Source: an uncultured Colwellia sp. (GTDB lineage Bacteria > Pseudomonadota > Gammaproteobacteria > Enterobacterales > Alteromonadaceae). From it: a DNA stretch of 64,000 nt. The translations under genes were made by a program, and so were the position numbers. This document shows positions 10,646-20,934 of this stretch, in pieces. The stretch lies in the NCBI GenBank assembly GCA_913058245.1, contig CAJXQJ010000016.1, positions 1 to 64,000 on the forward strand, in the 5' to 3' direction. Within the stretch, counting starts at the first letter, position 1; each line of letters starts with the position of its first letter. The notes beneath the pieces were generated by a model. The model saw only the letters and a list, made by a program, of their open reading frames with translations. It searched no databases and had not been told where the DNA came from.

Positions 10646-10684
10646 GGTTATAATATAACCTAACTGGTTTAACAGGTAAACCAG
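10646..10684. promoter_or_regulatory. Two adjacent inverted repeats
   Basis: GGTTAT-AAT-ATAACC (10646-10660) is followed by CTGGTTT (10664-10670) pairing with AAACCAG (10678-10684). They lie between the DUF1456 stop and the start of the solute-binding gene, both on the minus strand. They could end transcription of the first or regulate the second. There is no T run. Confidence 0.35.
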
Positions 10685-10753
10685 CTTCAAGTAACATATA
10701 AAAGAGGTAACACACTCAGCAAATAGTATTTATTGAATTAATTGCTGTGTACG

Positions 10754-11233
10754 CTACTCTTTGATTTCTTTAATGGTAGAACGATATTTTAAATGTAAGC
10801 CATTAAAAAACTTTGTTAAGGTTTCATCGTGACAAGGGCGGTAGTGCTTATGCTCTGGCTTTCTGAAAAAGGCACTGAGTTCATGCTTACTTAAAGTGAG
10901 CTCTGCTGCAGCAAGTAGATTAATAATATCGTCAGCCTTTAATGCCAACGCTATTTTCACTTTATTAAAAATAATATTGTTATTAACTTCTTGGTTTAAT
11001 TGCGCTTGCGCCCCTTCTTTTTTACCTCGACTTTCAATAATTAAGCCATCAAGGAAGCTTGCCAAAATATTATTAGGTAAGCGTGAAAACTTATGTTCTC
11101 CATTTTTTCGTAAGTAATTTTCAATTACTTCATCTGCTTGCTGACATTCGGCATGCTGAAACAATGTGGAAATTTTTTCACTATTTAAAGCGAAAATATA
11201 ACGAATGTGCTGAAAAACTTCGTTGTTGGTCAT
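10754..11233 (-). CDS. DUF1456 family protein (YehS-like)
   Basis: 159-residue cytoplasmic protein made of two similar DUF1456 repeats. The first is MTNNEVFQHIRYIFALNSEKI...FLDGLIIESRGK, the second FNKVKIALALKADDII...FFNGLHLKYR. Each half ends in a short helix with F-DGL/F-NGL. The family is widespread in proteobacteria, with no established function. It sits 55 bases downstream of ubiB, beyond a hairpin, so probably its own unit. Confidence 0.85.
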   Translation of the reverse strand: MTNNEVFQHIRYIFALNSEKISTLFQHAECQQADEVIENYLRKNGEHKFSRLPNNILASFLDGLIIESRGKKEGAQAQLNQEVNNNIIFNKVKIALALKADDIINLLAAAELTLSKHELSAFFRKPEHKHYRPCHDETLTKFFNGLHLKYRSTIKEIKE

Positions 11234-11254
11234 GTATATTCCTATTGAAAATAC

Positions 11255-11278
11255 TTGTTAAGCTATAAGCTTGAACAA
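11255..11278 (-). terminator. Candidate terminator of ubiE-ubiJ-ubiB
   Basis: TTGTTAAGCT (11255-11264) pairs with AGCTT-G-AACAA (11268-11278) through one bulge and a 3-base loop. Read on the minus strand it is followed by GTATTTTC. It starts 10 bases after the ubiB stop. Confidence 0.45.
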
Positions 11279-11288
11279 ATACCAGTGG

Positions 11289-12854
11289 TTATGTAAAAGT
11301 GATGGTTAGGCAAATAGCGATAGTTGCTATTAAGGATAGCTTCGTTATTTGTTTGCTATGCTGATTTTGTTGTTGATGAAGTTTATTTAACATTAATAAC
11401 TGCTGGCGTTGAGCTTCACGGTTAGTTTTAAGATAGTCATAAACTAAGTCTGGAATTTCAGGTAACTTTTCGTTCCAAAATGGTAAGTTGTCTTTTACTT
11501 TTGTAAATACCGCCTTAACACCCATTTGCTCTTTAACCCAGTTTTCCAAAAATGGTTTTGCTGTTTGCCATAAATCAAGCTGTGGGTACAATTGTCGGCC
11601 TAAGCCCTCGATATAAAGTAAGGTTTTTTGCAATAAGACCAATTGCGGCTGCACTTCCATATTAAAGCGTCGTGCAGTATTAAATAAATTTACTAACACT
11701 TGTCCAAAAGATATTTCTGAAAGTGGCTTGTTAAATATTGGCTCACAAACTGTGCGAATAGCAAACTCAAACTCATCAACACTGGTATCGCCGGGAACCC
11801 AACCGGAGTCAACATGTAGTTGTGCGACCTTACGGTAATCTTGATTAAAAAAGGCAACAAAATTTTCTGCTAAATAACGCTTATCTTCACGGTTTAAGGT
11901 ACCAACAATACCACAGTCAATAGCAATCCAAGTTGGGTCGTCAGGGTTCGTAGCATTAACAAAAACATTACCCGGGTGCATATCTGCATGAAAGAAACTA
12001 TCACGAAAAACTTGCGTAAAGAATACTTCAACGCCACGTTCTGCAAGAAGTTTCATATTTACGTTCTGCGTGGTTAGCATGTCAACTTCACCAACACCAA
12101 TACCGTAAATTCTTTCCATTACCATAACTTTTTTGGAGCTAAATTCGCTATAAACTTCTGGTACGTAGAGAACTTTGTCGCTTTCGCGACCTTGGCTGAA
12201 ATTTCTATTTAATTGAATGGCATTTGCTGCTTCACGGTTTAAATCTAATTCTTCTAAGATGGTTTTTTTGTATTCCGCAACAACTTCAACAGGGCGTAAT
12301 CTTTTGCCGTCAGGTAGCCACTTAGCGACAATGCCAGCGAAGCGCGACATTACTTTAATATCGGCTAAAATAGTTTTTTCAATATTTGGTCGTAGGACTT
12401 TTATGACGACTTCATGTTCTTCATCTTGGTGCAACATAGTTGCGGTATGAACTTGTGCTATAGATGCCGAAGCTAAAGGGGTAAAATCAAAATGTTGGAA
12501 ATGCTGGGTAAAAACGTCTTGTCCCATAGCATTAATGATTATTTTCTCAGCATCTTCGCCTGAAAAAGCAGGTACTTTGTCTTGAAGTAATGTCAGTTCA
12601 GTGGCGAAGTCATCTGGCAGTAAATCTCGTCGAGTTGACAGCATTTGACCAAACTTCACAAAAACTGGGCCAAGCGACTCTATGGCTATACGAAAGCGTT
12701 CAGCTTTGCTTTTATCTTTATGTTTATTTCTCAGCCAAAATAATGAAGAACGGGCAACCTTTACATACCATGGCAGGTATTTTTTGGGCAAAAGTTCATC
12801 TAAGCCAAACTGCAAAAATGTTTTTACTATTTTGTATAAACGCTTGCTACTCAC
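11289..12854 (-). CDS. ubiB: Ubiquinone biosynthesis protein UbiB (atypical kinase/ATPase)
   Basis: ABC1/ADCK/UbiB-family protein needed for ubiquinone production. It shows the KxGQ signature ([17 protein letters not shown]), the Ala-rich nucleotide loop ([10 protein letters not shown]), [11 protein letters not shown] and the metal-binding DCG in place of DFG (AIDCGIVG). The extreme C-terminus has one hydrophobic segment ([15 protein letters not shown]) for membrane attachment. The start is GTG at 12854, overlapping the ubiJ stop by 8 bases, which suggests coupled translation. 521 residues, slightly shorter than the E. coli 546. Last gene of ubiE-ubiJ-ubiB. Confidence 0.94.
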   Translation of the reverse strand: MSSKRLYKIVKTFLQFGLDELLPKKYLPWYVKVARSSLFWLRNKHKDKSKAERFRIAIESLGPVFVKFGQMLSTRRDLLPDDFATELTLLQDKVPAFSGEDAEKIIINAMGQDVFTQHFQHFDFTPLASASIAQVHTATMLHQDEEHEVVIKVLRPNIEKTILADIKVMSRFAGIVAKWLPDGKRLRPVEVVAEYKKTILEELDLNREAANAIQLNRNFSQGRESDKVLYVPEVYSEFSSKKVMVMERIYGIGVGEVDMLTTQNVNMKLLAERGVEVFFTQVFRDSFFHADMHPGNVFVNATNPDDPTWIAIDCGIVGTLNREDKRYLAENFVAFFNQDYRKVAQLHVDSGWVPGDTSVDEFEFAIRTVCEPIFNKPLSEISFGQVLVNLFNTARRFNMEVQPQLVLLQKTLLYIEGLGRQLYPQLDLWQTAKPFLENWVKEQMGVKAVFTKVKDNLPFWNEKLPEIPDLVYDYLKTNREAQRQQLLMLNKLHQQQNQHSKQITKLSLIATIAICLTITFT

Positions 12855-13494
12855 TGTTGGCCTTATTATGTTGTTTAGTTAAATGCTCAATACGACTACT
12901 GAGTTGCTCGACATGGCTAGAGGCTTGCTCAACACCTTGGTAGTAATGTGTTAGTTCGCTTTCGGTAACAAAAATATTTTTCTCGTGAATTAACCATTCA
13001 CTGGCATCAGATTGAACTTGTTGGCGAGCGAAGCTTAATTTTTTAGCTAAACTTTTTCCTAATTGACCAATCTTATAAGTTGGAATATCACCAATACGTT
13101 TCGCTAATTCACTGCGCCAGTCGATATCAAGAGTACTGGCTATATCGGCAAAGCGTTGGGCTATTTTAATATCACCTTCAATATCTAACTTATCTTGTTT
13201 AATTAAGTCAGTTAAGTTTTGCTGATCTTTTAACGTTCGTAAGGTTTCGATACTAGACGTTAAAGTGCAATCACTATCATTAACGCTGCTGCTAACATGT
13301 ATTTTTTCAGCGCTTATAAAGAAGTTTAATGGAAAACCCAATTCCGCTAACTTAACCGTTAAGGATTTTTCGTTTAACGAGATTAAAGCGCGTGTTCCAT
13401 GCAAGTTATATATTAACGCTTGGTTAAATAGTTTTTCTATCACTGCACTAAGAGCTTGAGCAAACATCAATTGTTGACTTATAGAGGATGGCAT
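12847..13494 (-). CDS. ubiJ: Ubiquinone biosynthesis accessory factor UbiJ (SCP2 domain)
   Basis: 215-residue lipid-binding accessory protein. It has an N-terminal SCP2-like domain (about residues 10-115: [39 protein letters not shown]...) and a C-terminal helical/coiled-coil tail ([25 protein letters not shown]). I choose ATG 13494, four bases after the ubiE stop. The longer frame from 13536 would overlap ubiE by 38 bases and adds residues unlike the family. Partner of UbiK (6262-6513) in E. coli. Confidence 0.9.
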   Translation of the reverse strand: MPSSISQQLMFAQALSAVIEKLFNQALIYNLHGTRALISLNEKSLTVKLAELGFPLNFFISAEKIHVSSSVNDSDCTLTSSIETLRTLKDQQNLTDLIKQDKLDIEGDIKIAQRFADIASTLDIDWRSELAKRIGDIPTYKIGQLGKSLAKKLSFARQQVQSDASEWLIHEKNIFVTESELTHYYQGVEQASSHVEQLSSRIEHLTKQHNKANSE

Positions 13495-13498
13495 AGTG

Positions 13499-14290
13499 CT
13501 AGAACTTATAACCTTTGTGGAGTGCAACAACACCACCCGTTAAGTTTTTATAACTGGTTTGCTCAAAACCGGCATTATCCATCATAGACTTTAAGGTTTC
13601 TTGATCTGGGTGCATGCGAATAGATTCAGCTAAATACTGATAGCTGTCGCCGTCTTTTGCGACAAATTCTCCCATTTTCGGTAAAATATTAAACGAATAG
13701 AAGTCATATGCTTTATTTACAAGTTCATGTTCAGGTTTTGAAAATTCCAAGACCAATAAACGTCCGCCAGGCTTTAATACGCGAAAAATAGAGCGTAAAG
13801 CCATATCTTTATCAGTGACATTTCTTAAACCAAAAGCAATAGTTACGATGTCAAAGGTGTTATCTTCAAAAGGTAAATACTGTGCGTTGGCTTGTACATA
13901 TTCAATATTTTGTACTAAACCGCGATCGCGTAATTTATCACGGCCAACGTTGAGCATAGAGCTATTTATATCAGCTAAAATAACTTTACCTTCACGGCCA
14001 ACTAATTGTGAAAACTTTGCAGTTAAGTCGCCAGTACCACCAGCTAAATCAAGTACCTTATTACCTGGACGTACACCACTTGCGTCAATAGTGAAGCGTT
14101 TCCATAGGCGATGAATACCAAAAGACATCAAGTCGTTCATCACATCATATTGTTGGGCAACAGAATGAAATACTCCGGCAACTTTAGACTCTTTTTCAGT
14201 TTTATCGACAGTTTGAAAGCCAAAATGAGTGGTGTTTTCATCGCTATTAGCGTTATTGCTTTGATGATTTTGATCGTGTGCTGACATCAT
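13499..14290 (-). CDS. ubiE: Ubiquinone/menaquinone C-methyltransferase UbiE
   Basis: SAM-dependent C-methyltransferase of ubiquinone (and, where present, menaquinone) synthesis. SAM motif I is [15 protein letters not shown]. The UbiE signatures [30 protein letters not shown] and the C-terminal [15 protein letters not shown] are present. An extra ~18-residue Asn/His/Ser-rich N-terminus ([20 protein letters not shown]) precedes the conserved domain. Two ATG codons in tandem (14290 and 14287) could each be the start. First gene of the operon; ubiJ follows four bases on. Confidence 0.95.
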   Translation of the reverse strand: MMSAHDQNHQSNNANSDENTTHFGFQTVDKTEKESKVAGVFHSVAQQYDVMNDLMSFGIHRLWKRFTIDASGVRPGNKVLDLAGGTGDLTAKFSQLVGREGKVILADINSSMLNVGRDKLRDRGLVQNIEYVQANAQYLPFEDNTFDIVTIAFGLRNVTDKDMALRSIFRVLKPGGRLLVLEFSKPEHELVNKAYDFYSFNILPKMGEFVAKDGDSYQYLAESIRMHPDQETLKSMMDNAGFEQTSYKNLTGGVVALHKGYKF

Positions 14291-14338
14291 GTGTTCACTA
14301 TTAACTAAAATTATCGTTAGTTTACCGCATTTTCTTTG

Positions 14339-14373
14339 ATTAATTAACCATTGAGATCAAGGTGATAATTAAT
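14339..14373. promoter_or_regulatory. Inverted repeat upstream of ubiE
   Basis: ATTAATTA (14339-14346) is inversely repeated as TAATTAAT (14366-14373), with an inner TTGA-GA-TCAA. It lies 49 bases upstream of ubiE and downstream of the solute-binding gene at 14418. It may be an operator or a weak transcription barrier. Confidence 0.3.
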
Positions 14374-14417
14374 AGATTTGAGCAGATGTTGTAAAAATTA
14401 TTATTAGGTCTTGTTGT

Positions 14418-15182
14418 TTAAGGTTTAAACCATTTATCTGCTATTGTTTTTATGCTGCCATTGGCGCGTAACTCATCGTATGCGCGTTGTATCTTTCGGC
14501 GAATACGAAGTGAAGTATCGTAACTGGCTGCGATATAAAGCTCATGTTTTTGCTGCGGAAAATCAAGCATTTTCGTTAAATCATACTGACTAACAGCCAT
14601 TGATTTTAAGCGCCAATTTAAAATTAAATTATTGGCGAGAAAGTAGTCCGCTCTTTGTTTGACAACCAAGGCAATTGATTGTTCTTTAGAGTCAGTAAAC
14701 AGGAAATTTTTTTCTGTTAAATTTGCGTAGTTTCGAAGCATAAGCTGATGATGGTCATGGCGATTAACGGCAATAACTTCATCAGTTATGTCATTAATTG
14801 AGTTGAGTACATTATTGTTACCTTCATAACTCCAGAGACTTGCCGTGCTATCACTTAGTTTTATTAACCAATGGAATTCTTTTTCTCGCTCAGCTTTTCG
14901 GACCATAGAGAGAATGAGGGTATTCGGTTTTGATTGCCCTATACGATAGGCACTATCCCAATTCATTGGCATAATCGAGTAATCGATATGCGCTTGTTTT
15001 AATGTCGCTTTTAAAACTTCAATACTATAGCCTTCAATAGGATGTTTTGGATTACTGTCAATTATTTGAAATGGTGGCATGTGCTCAGTTACAACCATTA
15101 GGTTTTCATTTCTTGCCAATGTTGATGTTGAGCACAGAGCAATTAATGATAAAAGTATAATGAATGAAGTTGAACGAAACAT
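14418..15182 (-). CDS. Periplasmic solute-binding protein, family 3 type (paralogue)
   Basis: 254 residues with a signal peptide (SFIILLSLIALCSTSTLA, cleavage before RNEN). The SBP_bac_3 layout is present: VVTEHMPPFQIIDSNPKHPIEGYSIEVLKATLKQ near the N-terminus and IQRAYDELRANGSIKTIADKWF at the C-terminus. It is clearly diverged from the protein at 9856-10620 but has the same length and orientation. No transporter genes adjoin it. Ligand unknown. Confidence 0.8.
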   Translation of the reverse strand: MFRSTSFIILLSLIALCSTSTLARNENLMVVTEHMPPFQIIDSNPKHPIEGYSIEVLKATLKQAHIDYSIMPMNWDSAYRIGQSKPNTLILSMVRKAEREKEFHWLIKLSDSTASLWSYEGNNNVLNSINDITDEVIAVNRHDHHQLMLRNYANLTEKNFLFTDSKEQSIALVVKQRADYFLANNLILNWRLKSMAVSQYDLTKMLDFPQQKHELYIAASYDTSLRIRRKIQRAYDELRANGSIKTIADKWFKP

Positions 15183-15295
15183 ATAGTATTTATTTTAACC
15201 TGATGAAAACTATCTCGGACAAATTATAGTCGATATTGGTTACAGGTAATTCGCAGGTTTGTTATTGTTTTGTAATCAATTGTGCAGTGTCTACA

Positions 15296-17395
15296 TTATG
15301 CGTTTGAATAATGTTCACGATTGCCAAGCCAACGGTCAATCAGAGCAATGGCTTGTTTTGGGTGCTTTTTCCAAATCAAATAGGCGCTTTGTTGAATTTC
15401 AGGAATTAAATGGGCATCTCGTTGTAAATCAGCAATTTTCAAATCAGCAAGTCCCGTTTGTTTGGTGCCAAGTAGTTCGCCAGGCCCTCGAATTTCCAAA
15501 TCTTTTTGTGCAATGACAAAACCGTCATTACTTTCCCTGAGTACATTTAAGCGTTTGGTTGCTGTTTTCGATAAAGGCGCCTTGTACATCAACACACAAT
15601 GGGAGGCAATGGAGCCTCGACCAACACGACCACGTAATTGATGTAACTGTGCAAGACCAAGGCGTTCTGGATTTTCAATGACCATTAAACTGGAGTTTGG
15701 TACATCAACACCTACTTCAATAACGGTAGTAGCAACCAGTAAATCAAGCTCTGCATGTTTAAATTGCTCCATTACCGCTTGCTTTTCGTCAGCTTTCATT
15801 CGGCCATGCACTAAGCCAATTTTTAACTCTTTTAATTGTTCTTGTAAATAGACGGCAGTATCTTCAGCTGCTTGGCATTGCAAAACTTCTGATTCTTCAA
15901 TAAGCGTACATACCCAATATGCTTGGCGGTTATCGTTGATACATCCTTGGCGAATACGCTCAATAACGTCATCTCGCCTGCTATCTGGTAAGGCAATGGT
16001 TTGAATGGGAGTGCGTCCCGGTGGTAGTTCATCAATAACTGAGGTATCAAGGTCAGCATAGGCTGTCATGGCTAATGTGCGAGGTATTGGGGTTGCGGTC
16101 ATAATTAACTGGTGTGGATAATTGCCCTGCCAAGCCCCTTTTTCTCGTAGTGACAATCGTTGATGGACGCCAAATCTATGTTGTTCGTCAATAATGATCA
16201 AAGCTAGTTTATTGAATTCTACTTGCTCTTGAAATAGTGCATGGGTACCAATAACCATTTGCATATCGCCATTTGCAATATGCTCTAGGGCAGTTCTTCG
16301 AGCTTTAGCTTTGGTTTTTCCCGCTAGCCAACCGACTGAAATTGATAGTGGCTCAAACCATTTCTGAAAGTTTATTGCATGTTGTTCTGCTAAAATTTCA
16401 GTGGGTGCCATTAGTGCTACTTGAAATCCCTGACCAATGGCTGTTAATGCTGCTAAAGCCGCAACTAAGGTTTTACCTGAACCGACATCACCTTGTACTA
16501 AACGCATCATAGGTAATGGCTTTTGTAGGTCTTGCTGGATTTCTTTGGTTACTCTTGCTTGTGCCCCTGTAGGTGAAAATGGCAATGAGGCAAGAAATTT
16601 TTCATTTAAGGCTTTATCTAACGGCAGTGGTACCACTGGATGTTGGTCGCTAGAAGCCCGCAATTTTAACATACTTAGGTTATGAGCCAGCAATTCCTCT
16701 TTAATTAATCGTAGTTGTGCAGGATGTTTCCCTTCTTCCATTAAGGTTACTGAGGTGTCTGGCGGGGGACGATGAATAAGTGCTAACGCATCTGCTAAAT
16801 CATATTGTTCGTGGCACACATCGGCAGGTAAAAGTTCTTCAACTTGACCACGTTGCAAGCGCTTTAAGGTTTGTTCTGTTAAGTTTCGCAATGAAATTTG
16901 TCGTAAGCCATCGGTGGTTGGATACACTGGTGTTAATGTTTCTTCGACAGGTGTTAAAGCTTGGTCTTGATCGAGTGGCTTATACTCTGGGTGAACAATT
17001 TCAAAACCACGCATACCACGATTAATTTCACCATAACAACGGATACTCAAGCCAATGGTTAAACTGTTCTTTTGGCTAGCAGAAAAATGGAAAAAGCGTA
17101 AATTAACACTACCAGTACCGTCATTAATGGTTACTAGCATCATTCTGCGTTTGCCTTGAATGATTTGGTTTTGGGTGATTTCACCAATAATATTAGTGTA
17201 GATACCAGGTATAAGATCGCGTACCGTAGTAACTCTGGTGCGATCTTCATACCGCAACGGTAAATGAAAAAGTAAATCTTGTAGGCTCACTAGACCTATT
17301 TTTTCCAGTTTACTGGCCATGCCGGGACCAACACCCTTTAACGTTGTTACAGGGATTTTGGCTAAGTTATTCAGCGCTTCGATTTGTCGTGGCAC
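15296..17395 (-). CDS. recG: ATP-dependent DNA helicase RecG
   Basis: SF2 branch-migration helicase that remodels stalled forks and recombination intermediates. An N-terminal wedge/OB region (residues ~1-160, IIGEITQNQIIQGKRRMMLVTINDGTGSVNLRFFHF) precedes the motor. Walker A is VQGDVGSGKT, motif II is IIIDEQHRFGVHQR, motif III MTATPIPRTLAMT, and motif VI QLRGRVGRG. 699 residues (E. coli 693). It follows trmH by 25 bases on the same strand, as in many gammaproteobacteria with the spoT-trmH-recG order. No clear terminator follows. Confidence 0.96.
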   Translation of the reverse strand: MPRQIEALNNLAKIPVTTLKGVGPGMASKLEKIGLVSLQDLLFHLPLRYEDRTRVTTVRDLIPGIYTNIIGEITQNQIIQGKRRMMLVTINDGTGSVNLRFFHFSASQKNSLTIGLSIRCYGEINRGMRGFEIVHPEYKPLDQDQALTPVEETLTPVYPTTDGLRQISLRNLTEQTLKRLQRGQVEELLPADVCHEQYDLADALALIHRPPPDTSVTLMEEGKHPAQLRLIKEELLAHNLSMLKLRASSDQHPVVPLPLDKALNEKFLASLPFSPTGAQARVTKEIQQDLQKPLPMMRLVQGDVGSGKTLVAALAALTAIGQGFQVALMAPTEILAEQHAINFQKWFEPLSISVGWLAGKTKAKARRTALEHIANGDMQMVIGTHALFQEQVEFNKLALIIIDEQHRFGVHQRLSLREKGAWQGNYPHQLIMTATPIPRTLAMTAYADLDTSVIDELPPGRTPIQTIALPDSRRDDVIERIRQGCINDNRQAYWVCTLIEESEVLQCQAAEDTAVYLQEQLKELKIGLVHGRMKADEKQAVMEQFKHAELDLLVATTVIEVGVDVPNSSLMVIENPERLGLAQLHQLRGRVGRGSIASHCVLMYKAPLSKTATKRLNVLRESNDGFVIAQKDLEIRGPGELLGTKQTGLADLKIADLQRDAHLIPEIQQSAYLIWKKHPKQAIALIDRWLGNREHYSNA

Positions 17396-17420
17396 AATGT
17401 GATTTCTCTATAAATATAGC

Positions 17421-18131
17421 TTATTCGTCATCAATGTTTTGCCATGCATCTTGTGTCATTTGCATTTGCTGCCACCATTGTTCAGAAGCAACTATTTGTC
17501 CATCTTCATCAATAGCAGGATAAGGTAAGCCTTTACGCTGACATGCTTTAGCAAATATTGGGTGACCACCTTCAAATAAAATACGCTGACGGCGTTCATG
17601 GCTAATACTAGGTTTATTATATAAACCGGCGGCCTGACGTTGGCGCTGTGCTTCATAAAGAACAACAGAACATGCAACTGATACATTCAATGATTGTACC
17701 ATTCCGACCATAGGAATAATGATATCTTGATCAGCAAGTTCTAATGCTTTTTCTGATGCACCAAATTTTTCTTGGCCAAGGATAATTGCCGTTGGCTTGG
17801 TGTAGTCAATTTCTCGAAAATCAACTGCTGTGTCAGATAAGTTAGTAACTAGCACCTGCATACCTTGCTTTTTTAACTCTGTAATTGCATCTTCGGTAGC
17901 GTTGTAATTATGAACATCAATCCAATTTTGACTACCAGCTGCACTGCCACCAGATACCCGCATTGTTTCGTTTTTCCATACGGCGTGTACATCACTAACC
18001 CCAATGGCATCGGCAGTACGAACTACAGCGGCTAAATTATGGTTTTTATGTACGCCTTCCATACATACAGTTAAATCGGGTTGGCGTTGATCTAACATGC
18101 TATTAATTCGTTGTAATCTATCTGGGGTCAT
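17421..18131 (-). CDS. trmH: tRNA (guanosine-18-2'-O)-methyltransferase TrmH
   Basis: SPOUT-class enzyme methylating the ribose of G18 in tRNA. Motif 1 has the catalytic Arg region (HNLAAVVRTADAIGVSDVHAVW). Motif 2 is AIILGQEKFGAS. Motif 3 is the trefoil-knot signature MVQSLNVSVACSVVLYEAQRQR. The C-terminal extension typical of TrmH (RKGLPYPAIDEDGQIVA) is present. 236 residues (E. coli 229). Positioned between the RidA gene (74 bases upstream) and recG. Confidence 0.95.
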   Translation of the reverse strand: MTPDRLQRINSMLDQRQPDLTVCMEGVHKNHNLAAVVRTADAIGVSDVHAVWKNETMRVSGGSAAGSQNWIDVHNYNATEDAITELKKQGMQVLVTNLSDTAVDFREIDYTKPTAIILGQEKFGASEKALELADQDIIIPMVGMVQSLNVSVACSVVLYEAQRQRQAAGLYNKPSISHERRQRILFEGGHPIFAKACQRKGLPYPAIDEDGQIVASEQWWQQMQMTQDAWQNIDDE

Positions 18132-18205
18132 ATACTTTTTCTAAGGTTGATTGAATCGGTGGCAGGTATTTAATCAAATAACCTGCCTATTTAACTAATG
18201 AGCGC

Positions 18206-18595
18206 TTAACTGAAGTTCGGTAATTCCATAACACCATCAATTTCAATGGCTACGTCTTTTGGCAAACGCGCTACTTGCACGGCCGCACGCGCTGGGTAAG
18301 GCTGCTCGAAGTATTGGCTCATAATTTCATTAACAGTGGCGAAGTTAGCTAAGTCTTGCAGGAAAATGTTGACCTTAACCATATCGTTAATATTGCCGCC
18401 TGCCGCTTCACATACAGCAACTAAGTTCTTAAATACCTGCTGGGTTTGCTCGGCAAAGTCTTCAGAAACGATTTCCATCGTTGCTGGTACTAACGGAATT
18501 TGCCCCGATAGATATACTGTATTGTTAACTTTTACGGCTTGACTGTAGGTACCAATTGCACTTGGTGCGTTATCTGTATTGATGATAGTTTTCAT
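18206..18595 (-). CDS. RidA family reactive-imine deaminase
   Basis: 129-residue RidA/YjgF protein that hydrolyses reactive enamine/imine intermediates such as 2-aminoacrylate. Signature stretches are [31 protein letters not shown] and the C-terminal [24 protein letters not shown], which includes the conserved Arg of the active site. The gene is inserted between spoT (21 bases upstream) and trmH. IlvA, a source of these intermediates, is encoded at 3040-4620. Family assignment is firm; I leave the symbol blank because several paralogues may exist. Confidence 0.92.
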   Translation of the reverse strand: MKTIINTDNAPSAIGTYSQAVKVNNTVYLSGQIPLVPATMEIVSEDFAEQTQQVFKNLVAVCEAAGGNINDMVKVNIFLQDLANFATVNEIMSQYFEQPYPARAAVQVARLPKDVAIEIDGVMELPNFS

Positions 18596-18616
18596 GACTA
18601 TTTTTCCTAAGCTAGT

Positions 18617-20725
18617 TTATTTGTTACGAACAACGCGTTGTACGTCAACCATAACTTTAATTTTTCTAATAATATCAGCAAGGTGAATGCGATCCCGACA
18701 GGTTATTTCCATATCAATTAGGTATAAACCTGAATCTTTTTCACCTGAATTCAATGTGTGAACATTTGAACCGCCGCGCGCGATAACGTTAGTTAGGGCA
18801 GCTAATGCGCCTTTGTGATTAATGATTTCAATACGAAGTTTGGCAATAAAGTCGCGATCAATATCGGTATCCCATTTTACTGGGAATAAGCTACCTTGTT
18901 CATGGCCTTTATGGTTTCGACAGCCTTGCTGATGCACCATTAAGCCTTTACCTGGACTTAGATAGGCAACAATAATGTCGCCAGGAATTGGACGACAACA
19001 TTTACCATAGCTAACCATCATGCCTTCAGTACCTTTAATTGGCATTTTAGTTTTTGATTGCGTTGGTTGTAGATCAGACTCTTCGGAAAATTCATCTTTT
19101 AAACGCTTGGCAATACCAATACTTAAGGCGTTACCTAAGCCAATGTTAATCAATAAGTCTTCAACACTGTCATTACCTGAATCGCCAACAACTTGTGCGA
19201 GCTTTTCTTCAGCGATGTCTTCAAGTTTCGTTGCACCTAAGGCGTGGCTAAGTAATCGCCGACCTAATGCTAATGATTCAGTTTGCTCTTGAGAGCGTAA
19301 ATAAGTTCGGATTTGCAGTCGTGCTTTCGATGTTACAACGAAGTTTAGCCAAGTGGCGTTAGGTCTTGCTGCCGTGGAGGTCACAACCTCAATGGTTTGG
19401 CCTGAATCTAAAGGGTGGCTTAATGGGTAAGGTTTTCGGTCAACCTTCACACCGACACAGGAGTTACCAACATCAGTATGTACTGCGTAGGCAAAATCGA
19501 CAGCAGTTGCTCCCATCGGCAGCTCTATAATGCGCCCGTCTGGTGTGAATACGTAAATTTCTTCTGGGAATAAATCCGACTTTACGTTTTCGATAAATTC
19601 AAATGAGCTACCTGCACTTTGCTGTAACTCTAATAAACTTTGCATCCAGCGACGTGCTTTCATTTGCGCCGTGGTACCAGTGTCATCGCCTTCTTGTTTG
19701 TAAAGCCAGTGAGCTGCGACCCCTTTATCTGCCATTTGATCCATATCGTGGGTACGGATTTGAATTTCAACAGGAATACCATGCGGACCGATAAGAGATG
19801 TATGCAAAGACTGATAGCCATTGGTTTTAGGAATGGCGATATAATCTTTAAAACGAGTTTCAATAGGCTTATATAAATTATGAGCAGCACCTAAAGCACG
19901 GTAGCAATCATCAATTTTATCGCCAACGATAATTCTAAAAGCGTAAATGTCCATAACTTCGTTAAACATCAATTCTTTGTTTTGCATTTTACGATAGATG
20001 GAATAAAGATGTTTTTCTCGGCCAATAACTTGAGCCTTAATACCGCTTTCTGCTAAGCGACTGCATACTTCATCTTGAATGTTGTTGATAATTTCTTTGC
20101 GATTTCCACGGGCTTGCTTTACCGCTGATTTTAAGGCCCGTGAGCGCATCGGATAAAGGGCTTCAAAACCAAGTACTTCTAATTCATTTTTAACATCGTG
20201 AATACCTAAGCGGTTCGCAATTGGTGCGTAAATATCTAAGGTTTCTCGGGCAATACGGCGACGTTTATCTGGGCGTAATGATTCTAATGTCCGCATATTG
20301 TGCGTGCGGTCGGCCAACTTTATCAGAATTACACGAATATCCTGCACCATGGCTAATACCATTTTACGGAAGTTTTCGGCTTGCATTTCTTCTTTGTTGT
20401 CGAATTTTAGTTTGTCGAGTTTACTAACCCCTTCAACAAGCTCTGCAACTGTGTGTCCGAAAAGCTCTGCGAGTTCATCTTTTGTTGTTGCCGTATCTTC
20501 AATTACATCATGTAGTAGTGCTGCCATGAGGGTTTCATGGTCTAGGTTCATCTTCGCGAGATTAAGCGCAACAGCAACAGGGTGAGTAATATAGGGCTCA
20601 CCACTGGAGCGCATTTGGCCGTCGTGTGCTTCACGAGCAACGAGATAAGCTTGCTTCAATAAGTCAATCTGCACTTTTGACAGATAGCTCGACACATGTT
20701 CTTTTAATGGTTCAAAAAGGTACAC
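18617..20725 (-). CDS. spoT: Bifunctional (p)ppGpp synthetase/hydrolase SpoT
   Basis: RelA/SpoT homologue controlling the stringent response. Order: HD hydrolase (residues ~45-155, with ALLHDVIEDT and the Arg/Lys-rich DRTHNMRTL), synthetase (~240-350, FKDYIAIPKTNGYQSLHTS and VEIQIRTHDMDQMADKGVAAHW), TGS (~390-450, EEIYVFTPDGRIIELPMGATAVDFAYAVHTD), a Cys-containing helical/zinc-finger part (YGKCCRPIPGDIIVAY) and a C-terminal ACT domain. Both catalytic halves look intact. 702 residues, the E. coli length. It is separated from rpoZ by a strong terminator, so it needs its own promoter in the 209-base gap. Confidence 0.96.
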   Translation of the reverse strand: MYLFEPLKEHVSSYLSKVQIDLLKQAYLVAREAHDGQMRSSGEPYITHPVAVALNLAKMNLDHETLMAALLHDVIEDTATTKDELAELFGHTVAELVEGVSKLDKLKFDNKEEMQAENFRKMVLAMVQDIRVILIKLADRTHNMRTLESLRPDKRRRIARETLDIYAPIANRLGIHDVKNELEVLGFEALYPMRSRALKSAVKQARGNRKEIINNIQDEVCSRLAESGIKAQVIGREKHLYSIYRKMQNKELMFNEVMDIYAFRIIVGDKIDDCYRALGAAHNLYKPIETRFKDYIAIPKTNGYQSLHTSLIGPHGIPVEIQIRTHDMDQMADKGVAAHWLYKQEGDDTGTTAQMKARRWMQSLLELQQSAGSSFEFIENVKSDLFPEEIYVFTPDGRIIELPMGATAVDFAYAVHTDVGNSCVGVKVDRKPYPLSHPLDSGQTIEVVTSTAARPNATWLNFVVTSKARLQIRTYLRSQEQTESLALGRRLLSHALGATKLEDIAEEKLAQVVGDSGNDSVEDLLINIGLGNALSIGIAKRLKDEFSEESDLQPTQSKTKMPIKGTEGMMVSYGKCCRPIPGDIIVAYLSPGKGLMVHQQGCRNHKGHEQGSLFPVKWDTDIDRDFIAKLRIEIINHKGALAALTNVIARGGSNVHTLNSGEKDSGLYLIDMEITCRDRIHLADIIRKIKVMVDVQRVVRNK

Positions 20726-20862
20726 CCGATACTTCCTTAATGATAATTGTAATTCTGTCTAGTTCAGTAAAGTTAGAATACGACTATTTTGCCGCGATGC
20801 CAATGTTTTAGCATGCTAGCATAGGTTTTTGTTGCTAATGTGTTAAAAAACGTACAGATAAT

Positions 20863-20904
20863 AAAAAACGCGTAAATTACCGAAAAGTAATTTACGCGTT
20901 TTTT
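20863..20904. terminator. Perfect symmetric terminator between rpoZ and spoT
   Basis: An 18-base left arm (20863-20880; A-run then CGCGTAAATTAC) is exactly inverted at 20887-20904 (GTAATTTACGCG then a T-run), with a 6-base loop CGAAAA. Both strands carry an A-run before and a T-run after, so it can stop transcription both ways. It separates gmk-rpoZ from spoT. Confidence 0.92.
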
Positions 20905-20934
20905 GTTGCTGCTAACGTTAAACGTTAGTAAAAA

